Translations under genes and position numbers: made by a program
In this document: positions 29,401-39,945 of the stretch, piece by piece
How positions within the stretch are numbered: position 1 is the first letter of the stretch
Layout of the letters: every line of letters begins with the position of its first letter
Notes under the pieces: generated by a model
Told to the model about the DNA's origin: nothing
The model's database searches: none
Seen by the model: the letters and a program-made list of their open reading frames with translations, nothing else
Source of the DNA: Cymbomonas tetramitiformis
Taxonomy: Eukaryota; Chlorophyta; Pyramimonadophyceae; Pyramimonadales; Pyramimonadaceae
Assembly (NCBI GenBank): GCA_001247695.2
Contig: LGRX02034700.1
Location: 1-64,000 of the forward strand
DNA length: 64,000 nucleotides
Direction of reading: 5' to 3'

Positions 29401-29600
29401 TTATTACGCATTTGAACTAAATTACGATTTCTGACGTAATTCTCACGTAATTTCTCGAACCTAAACCCTAAACCCAGAACCTAAACCCTAAACCTACTGA
29501 AATTTGGGGGGGTCGACGAAGGGGACCCCCACCGGCGATGAAATCGGCAAAATTTAATTTTTGTGACCCCTAGACACCCCCACAGACCCCCCGATGACAG

Positions 29601-30712
29601 GGCTGTCATAATTTCAAATCAGATAGCCAAAGTTAGTCAATGATAGCCAATGATAGCCAAACTATAGAGTACTGTATGGCTGACCGATAGCGATATTCGA
29701 GACAGATGATGGAGATGTCAAACATGTGTAAGGTTACTCTCGTCCCCAGAGTTTAGACGAGCCGCGCTTCGCGCGGCTACCCGCGATTCGATTCGAGGGC
29801 TGCGTTACTTGATGATTGTGGAGCTCGTCTCCGGACGCCCATAAGCTCAATCTGCGTTACAAACCCTAAGTAATATTCGCGCTATTTCGGTCCGGAGACT
29901 CGGGTTCCAGAGTATGTGTAAGGTGCTTGAGAAACGTGTTTTCACAGGGATGGGTAACTGAATCGGGCGCAAGTGCTTTTGACCACAGGCCGTTTGCCAG
30001 ATTCTCTTTTGCTTATATCGCCGATATAAGCGCTTATATCCCCGATATAAGCGCTTATAGTTATGTAAGCAAAGACGCTTATATCGGATATAATATATGC
30101 GTCTTTTTGGCCTGATTTTCGACGCTTACGATTATATACCCATTAGCGATATAATCAGCTTATATAAGCCAAACGTTTATATAACTGTCCACCCCTGATG
30201 TCTTCCCTTCGCTTGCTTGGGTTGACAATGGGCACGTAGACGTTGGCGAACTTGTCTGCCGTTGCCTGAAATGCTAATTTCTGGTTGGTCCAACTCGGAT
30301 GACAGGTCTGCGGACAAGGGTTCTTGTCAAGCCGTGCTATATAATTTTATACAGGAAATAAAAAGCAAAATATAAAAATATAAAAATGAAAATATACAAA
30401 TTAGAATTTTCGAATTTCGAGTATAATAAAATAATTTATTTGAGAAAATACCCTGAGGAGCATAAATGCTAATGTTGCATTCCAGCTCAGCTCCCCTGCC
30501 TCGCCTGCGCCCCGGCGATCCCCCCGGCTCTCCGGGGCGGCCCACCGAGGCGCCTATACCGCTGCTCCACGACTGCCTTTGCTCCGCTCCAACACCAGCT
30601 TCGACTCTGCAACAAGTTGGCCAACGTGCTCATTGTCAACCCAGGCAACGACTGACATCTACCTCTTGTTCGCCGACGTGTCATTGTCAACCCAAAGCAA
30701 GGGTAGCGGTAG
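29601..30712. other. Non-coding flank with palindromes and an inverted-repeat block
   Basis: No supported gene. It holds GCTTATATC/GATATAAGC palindromes at about 30015-30100. An inverted pair is formed by CCCTTCGCTTGCTTGGGTTG at 30205 and CAACCCAAAGCAAGGG at 30688-30703, and may mark a separate small element of about 500 bp. A GC-rich stretch at 30475-30600 follows an AT-rich one. Confidence 0.5.
30015..30105. repeat. Nested GATATAAGC palindromes
   Basis: Repeated units of GCTTATATC followed by its complement GATATAAGC (with C, CC or CCC between), giving several overlapping hairpins of up to 10 bp. The last unit runs into ATCGGATATAATATATGCGTC. Confidence 0.65.
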
Positions 30713-30960
30713 TGTCAGGGATATGACCGATGACATATGTGGCATACATGTCATACGTGTCATACCTGTCATACATGTCATACCATATCATGTCATGTCA
30801 TGTCATGTCATGTCATATGTTATAATGGCATACAGTCGTCGAGTATCGCTATCGTACAGTCGACTATGACATGTACAGTCATAATATCTGTCATCCACTC
30901 ACCATGAGTGACATCTGTCATCGAGAGGCTGATTACAGCATCTCGATGATGAAGCAAGAC
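30713..30960 (+). repeat. TRIM-like 5' LTR, first part
   Basis: 248 bp matching 37420-37677 of the 3' LTR, which includes the (TCATG)n tract. It breaks off at GAAGCAAGAC where the nested element starts. Confidence 0.8.
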
Positions 30961-31143
30961 TGTTGGATACGACCCCTAGGACTCGGGATATATTCACTCA
31001 GTGATCAGTTTTCTCAGAATGTAATAAAGTTGATAAGTTAACCCGATATAACGGGCATAAACAGTTAGGGTTCGGGTTTGGGTGACAGTCATACACACTA
31101 CTATAGGAAGAGTCACAAAGCAAGCGGTGTGACTGTTCCAGCA
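30961..31143 (-). repeat. LTR of the nested gag-only element, left copy
   Basis: 183 bp. On the plus strand it begins TGTTGGATACGACCCC and ends CCAGCA. In the minus-strand element this is the 3' LTR. Confidence 0.85.
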
Positions 31144-31357
31144 CACCACCTAGTGTGGTGACTGGCTAGCCGAAGGTGAAACCTGTGAACAAACACCATC
31201 TACAGCGGTGGAAATTGGGCTCTAAGGGAAGGCCTGTCCTTTCTGGCAGGGCGGTTCCCAGTCAAGAGTTGTAAACCTGAAACCGGTCCGTGATCGGACC
31301 CTTCTGCACATACAGCTACGGTCAATCTCACTGTGCAGGAGCGGCATGATTAACTTC

Positions 31358-33692
31358 CTAGCCACTAGTTGGCGGTGGCACTGCTGTGCCGGCCCGCAGC
31401 ACAGTCATGGTGCCGTGAATTGAAGATGTCGATGCCGTGATTGAATCATTCGTAGAGCTCCAGAAGAAATCTGAAAGGTCTCGATCGTCGTGCGAGGGAT
31501 CCTCCCCGTCCTCCTCGTCAGTAGTCGGTCCCGGTGAGTAGTCCGGTGACGGTGGTGCATCCCAATACAGCGGTGAAGTGGGCGGGACCGGGAGCGGAGG
31601 TACCGGGATGTAAAGCCCGATCGGTGCATTGTGAAGGCCTTGCCGAGCACGGTGCCGGCCGTGCCGGCGCGGTGGAATAGCAACCGGTGCCGCAGAAGTG
31701 AATGCAGGCTCGCTGGTGGTCGCCTCGGCAGCACCACCGACCTCCAGGCCGGTGTGGTCCGGTGCACATGCCTCGCCAAGAGTGGCAGCCGAGATTGGCG
31801 CCGCGGTGGCGCAAACACAGAAGAGAGCACACACCATCACCGCAATCGCCGAAGAGTGGCCAAACCCCCAAGGCGGTGCACCGCATCCCCGACGAGATGT
31901 TAGAGGCTGCGGGACCGCATCCTCGCCGTCAATAGGGTCATACCCAGCTGCAGACCCGTCCGCGTCGCCGTCGCAAGAGTCGGTCTCCGACCCGGCGTGC
32001 ATATACCGCATCGCCAAGTCCTTGCCCTCAGCCGTGATCGAGAGTCCCCCCATCCGCGCGATCCGGTCCGCAAAGCAGAGGTCGGGCTCGTGCGCGTGCA
32101 TGGGGTCCACCGGCATCATGTCATCGGCGTCGGACGCCCCCGACTCGTCCGGGCAAACATGCGTGATTGCCGCCGGCGGTGGCGCCGGCGGTGCGTCCTC
32201 GCGGACATGCGTGCAAGCGGCAGCCGAGATCCCGCTCTCGACACCACCGACCGTGAAGCCGCCCATGTGGGTGGCAGGCTGGCAGTAGGGCAGGAATTCC
32301 TGCAACGCACCGTCTTCCCGCTCCGGCTCGATCCCGAAGGAACACGCCGAAACGCCGTCGAGCATCTCCGGCTTGCCCCCCGCCAGAAGGCAGAGCGCAT
32401 CGAACCGCTCGCCGTCGTGCTCGTCCATGGCCGTCTGAAACTGCTCCGCCAGCAAGTCGTTCTCGATGTCACCGAGGGAGAAGCTGTGGAAGCTTCCCCC
32501 AGCGCCGTGCTTGCCGCCGTTCGGGCAGTCGCGGTGCCAGTGGCGGGCCTCGTCCTTCTTGCACGTTGAATTTTGGCAGAATGGAATGAAGTCGCCGCTG
32601 CCTTTGTGGAAAGCAACGCGCTTCCTCACCTGCGACTGCGGCCAGTTTCCCCCCGTCGGGAGGTCACCTGCCGCAAAACGAACACCGGAGCCGCCTCCCC
32701 CGTTGCCGATCTTGTTCTTGTCCGCCCGCGGGGTAAAACCCCGCCCGTTGACCTTGTCCGTGAGGACCTTCAGCTGCCGCTTCACGTCGAGGATGATGGC
32801 CGTGAGGTCGGACAGCTGCGAGGCGTCGCCGTCAGTGGCCACGGCCGCTGCGGACAGGGCGAACGAGGCAATGTGCGTACCGGCTGCCACGTGTCGGGCG
32901 TAGCACTCGAGGACCCATTGTTGAATGGTAAGAAGGTCCACGGCCGCTCGCTGCTGGTGGGTGAAGAGCCTCGACACCACCGGCGCGTAGAAAGCAGGGT
33001 CCAGCGCGGCGAGGAAGAGCTCCTTCACCTCGTCATCGTCGAGGGTGTTGCGCCTCTTGGCGGACCGTAAGGCCGCGTTGAAGTCCGTGATGGACTCGGA
33101 CGGGTCGGTGTGGGCCTTAAAACGGACGCCAAGGAGGTCCGATGTCCCCTGGAAGGGTGCACCGGAGTCCAGCAGACGCCTTGCGAGCTCCAGCAGGGCC
33201 CGCTTGCCGTCCAGAGGGTGCAAGGTCGCAGATGCCTCGAGCCAGTCACCCGCTGGAGAGGCGGGAGACACGATGAGCTCGAGAGTTGAGAAGAGGAGCT
33301 TGTTGGCCTCGCACGGGTCGCACGGCCAACGTGGAGTCCTCCAAGTCGAACATAGGGGCAAACAGTGCGTCCTCGGCCTCGAATGCCTCCTGGAGAGCAG
33401 GCACCAGCTTGGAGAGGAGCACCTGAGCGTTTGACTCTGTACCCGTAAATCGGTCATGCTTGTCGGGAAAGCATTTCCGAATGAAGTGCTTCGCCACGCT
33501 CTCGTCGAAGCGCTCACGCGTGAGCGAGCGAACACCCGCCAAGAAAACGGCTTGGGCGGAGTTCGCAGCCGGCGCACCAGCGGGCGCCGGCGTAGCCGGC
33601 GTGACGGAATTGCGTGCGGCAGCGGAGTCGAAAATTGTAGCTAGCGAGCGTCGGCGTGACGCCATACTTGAGGTCAATCTAGTCGCAACCAT
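31358..33692 (-). pseudogene. gag gene of the nested element, one frameshift
   Basis: The likely start is the Met at 33692 (MVATRLTSSMASRRR). The first 125 or so codons run in one frame and the remaining 640 or so in another. The switch is near 33325, so one indel has broken the gene. The N-terminal half is helical and fits a Copia/UBN2-type capsid region. A CxxxxC..HWHRDC cluster near 32500-32560 resembles a variant zinc knuckle. Unusually for Gag, a strongly hydrophobic stretch (AIAVMVCALFCVCATAAPI) is encoded near 31815-31870. The C-terminal part is Pro/Ser/Asp-rich and ends near the LTR. GC content is much higher than in the PLV. Confidence 0.6.
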
Positions 33693-34081
33693 GATGTAGA
33701 AGACTATAGAGACGAAGTGAGGGTAAATGCGGCGAGGAACGGAAGGAGCGGCGGCCAAAAGTCGTAAGGCGGTTGTCGAGGAAAAGAAGGAAAGCTGCGG
33801 CGTAAAAGTTCCCCCAAACGTGCATGTGGATCTAACAACGCGGCCAAGGAACTTGGTGTTGGATCCGACCAAAATCCCAACGTCTACCAACGCGTAGTAC
33901 GGGAAAATCAAGCAGCCACGAGCCCGAGCTCTCCGTAAGTCCAATCAACCAGTCATGTAACTAGGCCATACCGCTCCGCCGCGCCTCTAGTGGAGCCCCT
34001 TACTCCATCTCAAGCGTCGGTGTTTAGCCTGACATGGCCAAACTACGCAGTGTCTAAATAAAGAGTGAGTGGGGCCAAACC

Positions 34082-34263
34082 TGTTGGATATACCCCTAGG
34101 ACTCGGGATATATTCACTCAGTGATCAGTTTTCTCAGAATGTAATAAAGTTGATAAGTTAACCCGATATAACGGGCATAAACAGTTAGGGTTCGGGTTTG
34201 GGTGACAGTCATACACACTACTATAGGAAGAGTCACAAAGCAAGCGGTGTGACTGTTCCAGCA
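34082..34263 (-). repeat. LTR of the nested gag-only element, right copy
   Basis: 182 bp, identical to the left copy apart from the TGTTGGATA(CG/T)ACCCC difference near the edge. It is the 5' LTR of the element. Confidence 0.85.
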
Positions 34264-34268
34264 AAGAC

Positions 34269-34575
34269 AGTTCTTGAAGAACAAATTGTTCTGAAGGGAC
34301 GCGTCTTCGCTTCAAGCATGAATTGAACACCATGCGGGTATCACATGGCTAATTCGATCAGCCGATATTGTTAGTTCGCCCAATGTTCTCGGGTTCGCAA
34401 CCCGATGGTGGTAACGCTTATGAAGCGTGAGGACATTGAGGTATATGAGGAGCATTGTGCTCAAGCAGATGATTCTGGAGACCGGACTGCACTCATACCC
34501 ACCAATACTTGTTGCGAGTTGCTACTGTTCAATAGCAGCCGCATAGTCTGAAAGGTTGAATATACAACCTTGACA
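34269..34575 (+). repeat. TRIM-like 5' LTR, second part
   Basis: Resumes the LTR at AGTTCTTGAAGAAC, right after the AAGAC duplication, and ends CTTGACA. It matches 37678-37984 with only a few substitutions. Confidence 0.8.
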
Positions 34576-34656
34576 TTGGTATTCTACACCTTGCTAAGGT
34601 GTAGTGAACCTTGTACAAAATCATACCCTTGCACAGATACGCATACATGCGGGTAC

Positions 34657-34901
34657 TCACGGGGAGCCCAATCTTGCCACCCCCACTGTAAGGGGGGGGC
34701 ACAGTGGGTCTCCCGTCTGTCACCCCTCAGCCCGAGGTGTCACCAGTGTCCGTTGTCACGGTTGTCAGTGTGCTATAAAACACTCACCTAAATATTTTAT
34801 ATCATCTTAGTATCCGAGAGCACCTGCCCCTGCGAGACAGTTCCGCTCCTCAGCGCCCGACATATATATATCCTTATATATATATTTCTCACTTCTTGTC
34901 A
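34657..34901 (+). repeat. LTR of second nested element, left copy
   Basis: 245 bp including a G-run (GGGGGGGG at 34692) and a (TA)n tract near 34862. A TATAAAA box at about 34783 may start transcription. Confidence 0.75.
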
Positions 34902-36415
34902 GGTTATCGGCCACCACTTGCGGGTGTTCGTTGTTTACTTTTGATCCTTGGAGGGCGAACCGAATCTCCTCGAATCCGCCGCAGCCGACGGCAGCTGTTT
35001 CGTCCTTACGGCAGCGACTATATCCAGACCCCGGCCACCGTTGAAGATCGCGGCCGAGTCCAAAATTTTATCACCAAACCGTGGGCAATTTGGGCCACAG
35101 TTGAGCCCTGTTGTTTTTACACATTTTCGACAATCCCGACCGCCGCAACCGACGGCAGCTGTTTCGTCCTTACGACAGCAACTATATCCCGACCCCGGCC
35201 ACCGTTGAAGATCGCGGCCGCGACCAGAATTTATCATCAAACCGTAAGCGGTATTGGGCTACAATTGTGCCCTGCCGTTTTTACGCATTTCCGACCATTC
35301 CCAACTACGTGCCCTACACTCTGGACAGCAGCGCCCGAACTGTGGCAAAACTGGCTTACCGCACGTTATTTTTGACCTCACCGCCGTTTTCCTCGTCGAA
35401 TTTCACCCCAATTTGGCTTTTACATCGCCCGATTTGGTTAATTTTACGAAGAGTTGCGTTTTAGGCACGCACCCAAACGCGCCCTCGCCTTTCTGGACAG
35501 CAGCACCGCTCCTGCAGGACAACTGGCTTGCCGCACGACTTGTTTGACGTCACCAGCGTCTTCCTCGTCAGAATCTACCCTAATGTGACCCATCCATCGC
35601 TGGATTTGGTTCATTTTTCAGAAAGTTATGTCTTCGCTTGGGAACCCTAACTTCGCGTTCGCGGAATTCTCCAGCCAGCGGTCAGCCACCATGTCCGCTG
35701 ACCGCCAGAATGCGCGCATGCCGACTGTTCATTCGGCGTTTGCATCTTTTCGAGTCCATCGACGGCATCCTGCACCTGGCTATGGTCTGGTGGTGTCTGG
35801 TGGTGCTTATGCACCAGACACCAACATCGAGTCTATCGCCTTCGCCCATGACGACAACTCTGAGCACGACGAGTTGCGTCCGCAGCATCCTCCGCTCTCC
35901 GCTCCACCCTTCGTGCCCCTTGGCCACTGTGTGGTGGTGTGCGGTGGTGTTACAACACCAACCCCACTGATTCTCCCCTCTGCCGTTGCGCGCTCATTGG
36001 CGGCAGAGTGGGGGCTCGCCGCATTTTTCACCTTCCATCCCCCTGCCCCCTCTTCGTTGACGCATCCGCCCTGGTGGTGCCAGGCCGCTTTTGGCTCTGG
36101 CATCGCACTGGCGTTGGTTGAACGTTGTAGGGGTGAGTATTGCCTCACTGGCGCTTGACGCATGCGATCGAGGGTGACGCCGCCGCCAGCGAGATTCCGA
36201 CAACAAAGCACAGCTCAGCATTGACCCTTCTCCATGCCTGCACGGTGTGTGATGATCCTCGAGGGACCTGAGTTCTTTAGATTAGCTTAGCAATGGACTT
36301 TCGAACACTTTGGGATGGCACATGCCGGATTGCCCGAGCCGGTGTGGCTCCTAGACCCTGCAGTGCTCCTGCCTCTTTGCCTGGTGACACCTCAACCCCA
36401 CGGGGTGAGGTGGTG

Positions 36416-36660
36416 TCACGGGGAGCCCAATCTTGCCACCCCCACTATAGGGGGGGGGCACAGTGGGTCTCCCGTCTGTCACCCCTCAGCCCGAGGTGTC
36501 ACCAGTGTCCGTTGTCACGGTTGTCAGTGTGCTATAAAACACTCACCTAAGTATTTTATATCATCTTAGTATCCGAGAGCACCTGCCCCTGCGAGACAGT
36601 TCCGCTCCTCAGCGCCCGACATATATATATCCTTATATATATATTTCTCACTTCTTGTCA
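36416..36660 (+). repeat. LTR of second nested element, right copy
   Basis: 245 bp, nearly identical to the left copy (differences include ACTATAGG versus ACTGTAAGG and AAGTATTT versus AAATATTT). Preceded by the purine-rich CGGGGTGAGGTGGTG. Confidence 0.8.
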
Positions 36661-37419
36661 GGTACCATATCTGTGGGTAAATAAAAACTGCTATGCTACC
36701 TTTGCCAGACCGTGGTTTGTCATTCGGATCTTATGGCCAGTAATCCGCAGCTACCGGATACTGAGGTGGACGGAGTTGTGATCCTGAGTTATGCTTGACG
36801 ACACATAACTAAAACGAATTTCACATTAGTACGTTGTCGAATCCACTCTATGAAATGTTAGTCAAAGCGCGCGTACCGGACCGAAAAATAAAAGGAGCAC
36901 TGGGGCAGATCGGGTGAAGGATTTAAAGTGGACTCATAGAGACCCTCCAATATCTCGTTAAGCAGGGCCCACTCCGTTGCATTAAACCAAGCCCCAAAAT
37001 CGGGCTCTCCATAGTATTCCTGTAAACTTCGGGGGAGTAAGCTCTCTGAAGGGAGGAAGAGGTGGATGCATTATATAAAGCCGTAAAAACATATTCGTTT
37101 TTAATTCGTCACTCTGAAATACGATACGAACGGCAGCGCAATATCTATCCGTAACGTAAACCTCGGAAGATACCTTGAAACGTCACTCTGAAATACGATA
37201 CGCAATTCATGGGGGCTACATCCTAAGAACTGTAGGGCTAAATGCCTAAGGTGAGGGTTTAAAGTGGACTCAGTTCCCCCCAATATCCTAAAAACACCTT
37301 GAGGGACGCCTCATCGGTGTAAGAAGACTGGTACCAGCTCAACAACAAAGACAGCAAAGACATATACAAAGGTATGCACCCCATATTGTGAGGTCACAAC
37401 TCTTTTAAGATGGGAGATC

Positions 37420-37984
37420 TGTCAGGGATATGGCCGATGACATATGTGTCATACATGGCATACGTGTCATACCATGTCATGTCATGTCATGTCATGTCAT
37501 GTCATGTCATGTCATGTCATGTCATGTCATGTCATATGTTACAATGACATACAATCGTCGATTATCGTCAGTACAGTCGACTATGACATGTACAGTCATA
37601 ATATTTGTCATCCACTCACCATGAGTGGCATCTGTCATCGAGAGGCTGATTACAGCATCTCGATGATGAAGCAAGACAGTTCTTGAAGAACAAACTGTTC
37701 TGAAGGGACGCGTCTTCGCTTCAAGCATGAATTGAACACCATGCGGGTATCACATGGCTAATTCGATCAGCCGATACTGTTAGTTCGCCCAATGTTCTCG
37801 GGTTCGCAACCCGATGGTGGTAACGCTTATGAAGCGTGAGGACATTGAGGTATATGAGGAGCATTGTGCTCAAGCAGATGATTCTGGAGACCAGACTGCA
37901 CTCATACCCACCAATACTTGTTGCGAGTTGCTACTGTTCAATAGCAGCCGCATAGTCTGAAAGGTTGAATATACAACCTTGACA
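37420..37984 (+). repeat. TRIM-like 3' LTR
   Basis: 565 bp, complete. It holds a run of about 13 TCATG units at 37473-37532 and a purine tract just before its start. Confidence 0.8.
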
Positions 37985-38669
37985 GGTAGACATCTAACTT
38001 GTCTGCCGTTGATCCCCTACTGATCCACATACCAACGGCAGACACTTTTAGGCAACGGCAGACAATTTTTGTGTAATGTCGTTGCCCTTTATCGTCGTGC
38101 ATTTAAACAAACCACTTTGAACTCTACCGTAGATCTTCTGCCTGTTTTCGGCGTCTCGACTGCATTAATATGCGGGAAGTATAAATCGTTTCCGCAAGAT
38201 TCGTCTGTAATATAAATCAGTATTTTAGATTTGGGAAGGGTTATACGCGCTGGAATTCACACGTCGTTTCCGTCTCAATCCCGAAAAAATTCTGAACCAG
38301 CGTGACGGTCATATCGTCTCGCATCGTCTCGCGTGTCATCGTGAATTTATTTTCCAGGATTATTAAAACAGATACTCAATTTATCTTCCATCGATATCGC
38401 GGATACGATTACCGTTGGCGCTGGCGTTGACTAGCTCAACCATAAAGCGCTCGTTGCGACATCCACTGCTCATAATTTTCTCAACGTTCCTTCGCCTCAT
38501 GGCCGGAACGGTGTTCACCGTGATTGTTGTGTTATGTGCAGGGATTGCGGAAGTGTTTGGCTGTTTTTTATTTTTCAATTCGTTTATTGCATATATGCGA
38601 ACTCACGGTATTCGGTGTGTGCAGCTTGTGTCGCAGGTTTTCCGATGGCGAGGAGGGACGCACCTTTTT
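37985..38669. other. Non-coding stretch between two LTR elements
   Basis: No gene recognised. It contains three near-identical 12-mers, CAACGGCAGACA (two direct, one inverted, 38000-38070). The complement of that string also occurs left of the TRIM-like element at about 30255, consistent with both flanks being one former locus. The T-run at 38664-38669 is the target site of the Gypsy element. Confidence 0.5.
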
Positions 38670-39132
38670 TGTGCCAGGGGGCACGATAGACTGCCAATTA
38701 CCCCCACGGAAGGGGGATCCGATTCAGATTACCGGCATATTGGGAGAAATATTGATAGGGAATCTGAGATCGTGGATGAAGAATGCAAAATCAGTAAATG
38801 TTATCTCTCTGGCAGAATCGTGAACGATAGAAATATTATTAGGAACGATTATGACAGAATCAACGGTGTTGGTACAATACCGTGACAGACGACAATAGAG
38901 ATGACATTTATGGCGGCGCAGGTTGGGGAAAAACAGGGATTCCTGTGACGAGAGAAACTAGCCGAACAGCCTGTGCTATATAGTGATGAAACACGATTCC
39001 CTTGGGAGCTTTGTTACAGAATAAAAATGTTTTCGTAACACGGGCCGTATTGCATAATCACCGGTTGTGATATATATCGATTCGTATCCGATTACTCTGA
39101 AACTTCGTATATGCATTTGTATGCCCGTGACA
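38670..39132 (+). repeat. 5' LTR of the Gypsy element
   Basis: 463 bp, TGTGCCAGGG to CCCGTGACA. A TATATAG box lies at about 38979. Confidence 0.9.
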
Positions 39133-39136
39133 AATT

Positions 39137-39146
39137 GGTATCAGAT
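39137..39146 (+). promoter_or_regulatory. Primer binding site (initiator-Met tRNA type)
   Basis: TGGTATCAGA starts 4 nt after the 5' LTR and fits the 3' end of eukaryotic initiator-Met tRNA. Confidence 0.85.
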
Positions 39147-39557
39147 GTGGCGAGTGCTGCCTTCAATTATGCTATTCGCGCGGGATAACAGCACTCGGCT
39201 TTCTTCAGCGTAAGCGACTTCCATGCGCACAGTATGTTCTGGGGGGGAGATGAGCTCTTAGTCATTATTTTCCGTTTGTATATGTCAAACTTATCCATGG
39301 AAAAGTATTTTTGACGACTACGAGCCTCTAGAGATCATATATCGTTCAGGACAGGTCGGCGCTTATTTTCACACTGTGGACGGTCAAACATGTCGTTCAT
39401 CGGTTTTTGAAAAATATGCTCAGATCGGCAATACAACCCTGCAACGACGTTTAACTATACCTGGACAATATGTATATTGACGGAAATTATCTGGAATGCA
39501 CGGAAACTCACGGTAGAATGCAGTATGTCGTCTCCTTCAGCTCTTAATACTCAGGGT

Positions 39558-39890
39558 ACGGTATTCGTACGGTGACGTCTAGCAAACGTAAACGGCTTTT
39601 CTGGACACAGAATATCATTCTAGTATAGTATTCTTAGCGGTCGGAAACGAAAAACAGCTTCGTGTGTGGCGCACACAAACCCATCCTGCACGGGTCGAGG
39701 CTGTCTTCAACGTTAACGACAACACGGTATTCGTACGGTGACGTCTAGCAAACGTAAACGGCTTTTCTGGACACAGAATATCATTCTAGTATAGTATTCT
39801 TAGTGGTCGGAAACGAAAAACAGCTTCGTGTGTGGCGCACACAAACCCATCCTGCACGGGTTGGGACTGTTTTCAACGTAACGACAACCT
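39558..39890 (+). repeat. 166-bp tandem duplication in the leader
   Basis: Two nearly identical copies, 39558-39723 and 39724-39890, each starting ACGGTATTCGTACGG. Differences are single bases (TTAGCGG/TTAGTGG, CGGGTCGAGG/CGGGTTGGGA). The second copy ends shortly before the first gag-region ATG. Confidence 0.85.
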
Positions 39891-39945
39891 ACTGGGTGGT
39901 CCGTTCTGTGTTGACGTTGTATATATATATATCTGGACTCGGGCT

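Larger units (their letters stand above)
7161..29600. mobile_element. Endogenised polinton-like virus / virophage-type element
   Basis: About 22.4 kb of AT-rich, densely coding DNA with short intergenic gaps. It holds a packaging ATPase, minor and major capsid proteins next to each other, a TV-Pol-like polymerase/SF3 helicase, fibre proteins and a lipase. These are hallmarks of polinton-like viruses and virophages. Both ends are uncertain. The left edge is the LTR junction at 7160/7161, which truncates an integrase-like gene. The right edge lies after two tandem terminal repeat blocks ending near 29600. One gene is interrupted by a transposon at 20700-23085, so the copy is a resident genomic relic. 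Confidence 0.85.
28856..29600. repeat. Tandemly duplicated right-end block of the PLV
   Basis: Two successive units, about 28856-29185 and 29186-29600, have the same order. First come GAGAATGTGA- or GAGGGAATAT-type short repeats, then an AT-rich run and an interspersed repeat (copy B or C). A stretch with CTGAAATTTTGGGGGGTC and GGGGACCCCC follows. Unit 2 also holds two short runs of CCTAAACCCTAAACC at 29461-29496. The unit probably contains the right terminus of the viral element. Confidence 0.65.
30961..34263 (-). mobile_element. Nested gag-only LTR retrotransposon (TR-GAG type)
   Basis: Bounded by 183/182-bp LTRs (30961-31143 and 34082-34263; about two differences) and a perfect 5-bp target duplication AAGAC (30956-30960, 34264-34268). 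The only gene, a gag, is on the minus strand, so the element reads leftwards. On that strand, TGGCCCCACTCAC starts 5 nt inside from the LTR and is a possible primer binding site. There is no protease, RT or integrase in the 2.9-kb interior, so it needs proteins from elsewhere. I see no clear polypurine tract next to 31143. Confidence 0.8.
34657..36660 (+). mobile_element. Second nested LTR element, non-coding
   Basis: Bounded by 245-bp LTRs at 34657-34901 and 36416-36660 with a 5-bp direct repeat GGTAC on both sides (34652-34656, 36661-36665). It interrupts the internal region of the TRIM-like element, whose sequence resumes at 36666. The LTR begins TCACGGGGAGCCC; the usual TG may be lost at the left edge. 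The interior contains direct repeats (GCAGCTGTTTCGTCCTTACG at about 34990 and 35155) and no long conserved frame. A related relic lies at 53545-55600. Confidence 0.75.
30713..37984 (+). mobile_element. TRIM-like LTR element with two nested insertions
   Basis: It is flanked by a perfect 5-bp direct repeat GGTAG (30708-30712 and 37985-37989). The 565-bp LTR starts TGTCAGGG and ends CTTGACA. The 5' LTR is split by a gag-only element at 30961-34263, and the short internal region by another LTR element at 34657-36660. Without these the element is about 2 kb: LTR, 81 + 754 bp of internal DNA, LTR. The sequence after the 5' LTR (TTGGTAT) resembles the start of an initiator-Met primer site, and a purine tract AAGATGGGAGATC precedes the 3' LTR. 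No coding region, so it depends on another element. Confidence 0.8.

Noticed and set aside
31698..32569. Plus-strand frames of 190-196 codons opposite the gag-only gene
   Set aside because: Shadow frames of a GC-rich gene. The minus-strand frame has the gag-like helices and Cys/His cluster.
34896..36211. Frames of 100-176 codons inside the second nested LTR element
   Set aside because: They overlap in several frames, show no Gag or Pol motif, and contain direct repeats. The element appears non-coding.
38415..38885. 156-codon frame reading into the Gypsy 5' LTR
   Set aside because: It crosses the target site into the LTR. The part before it has a hydrophobic run but no conserved feature.
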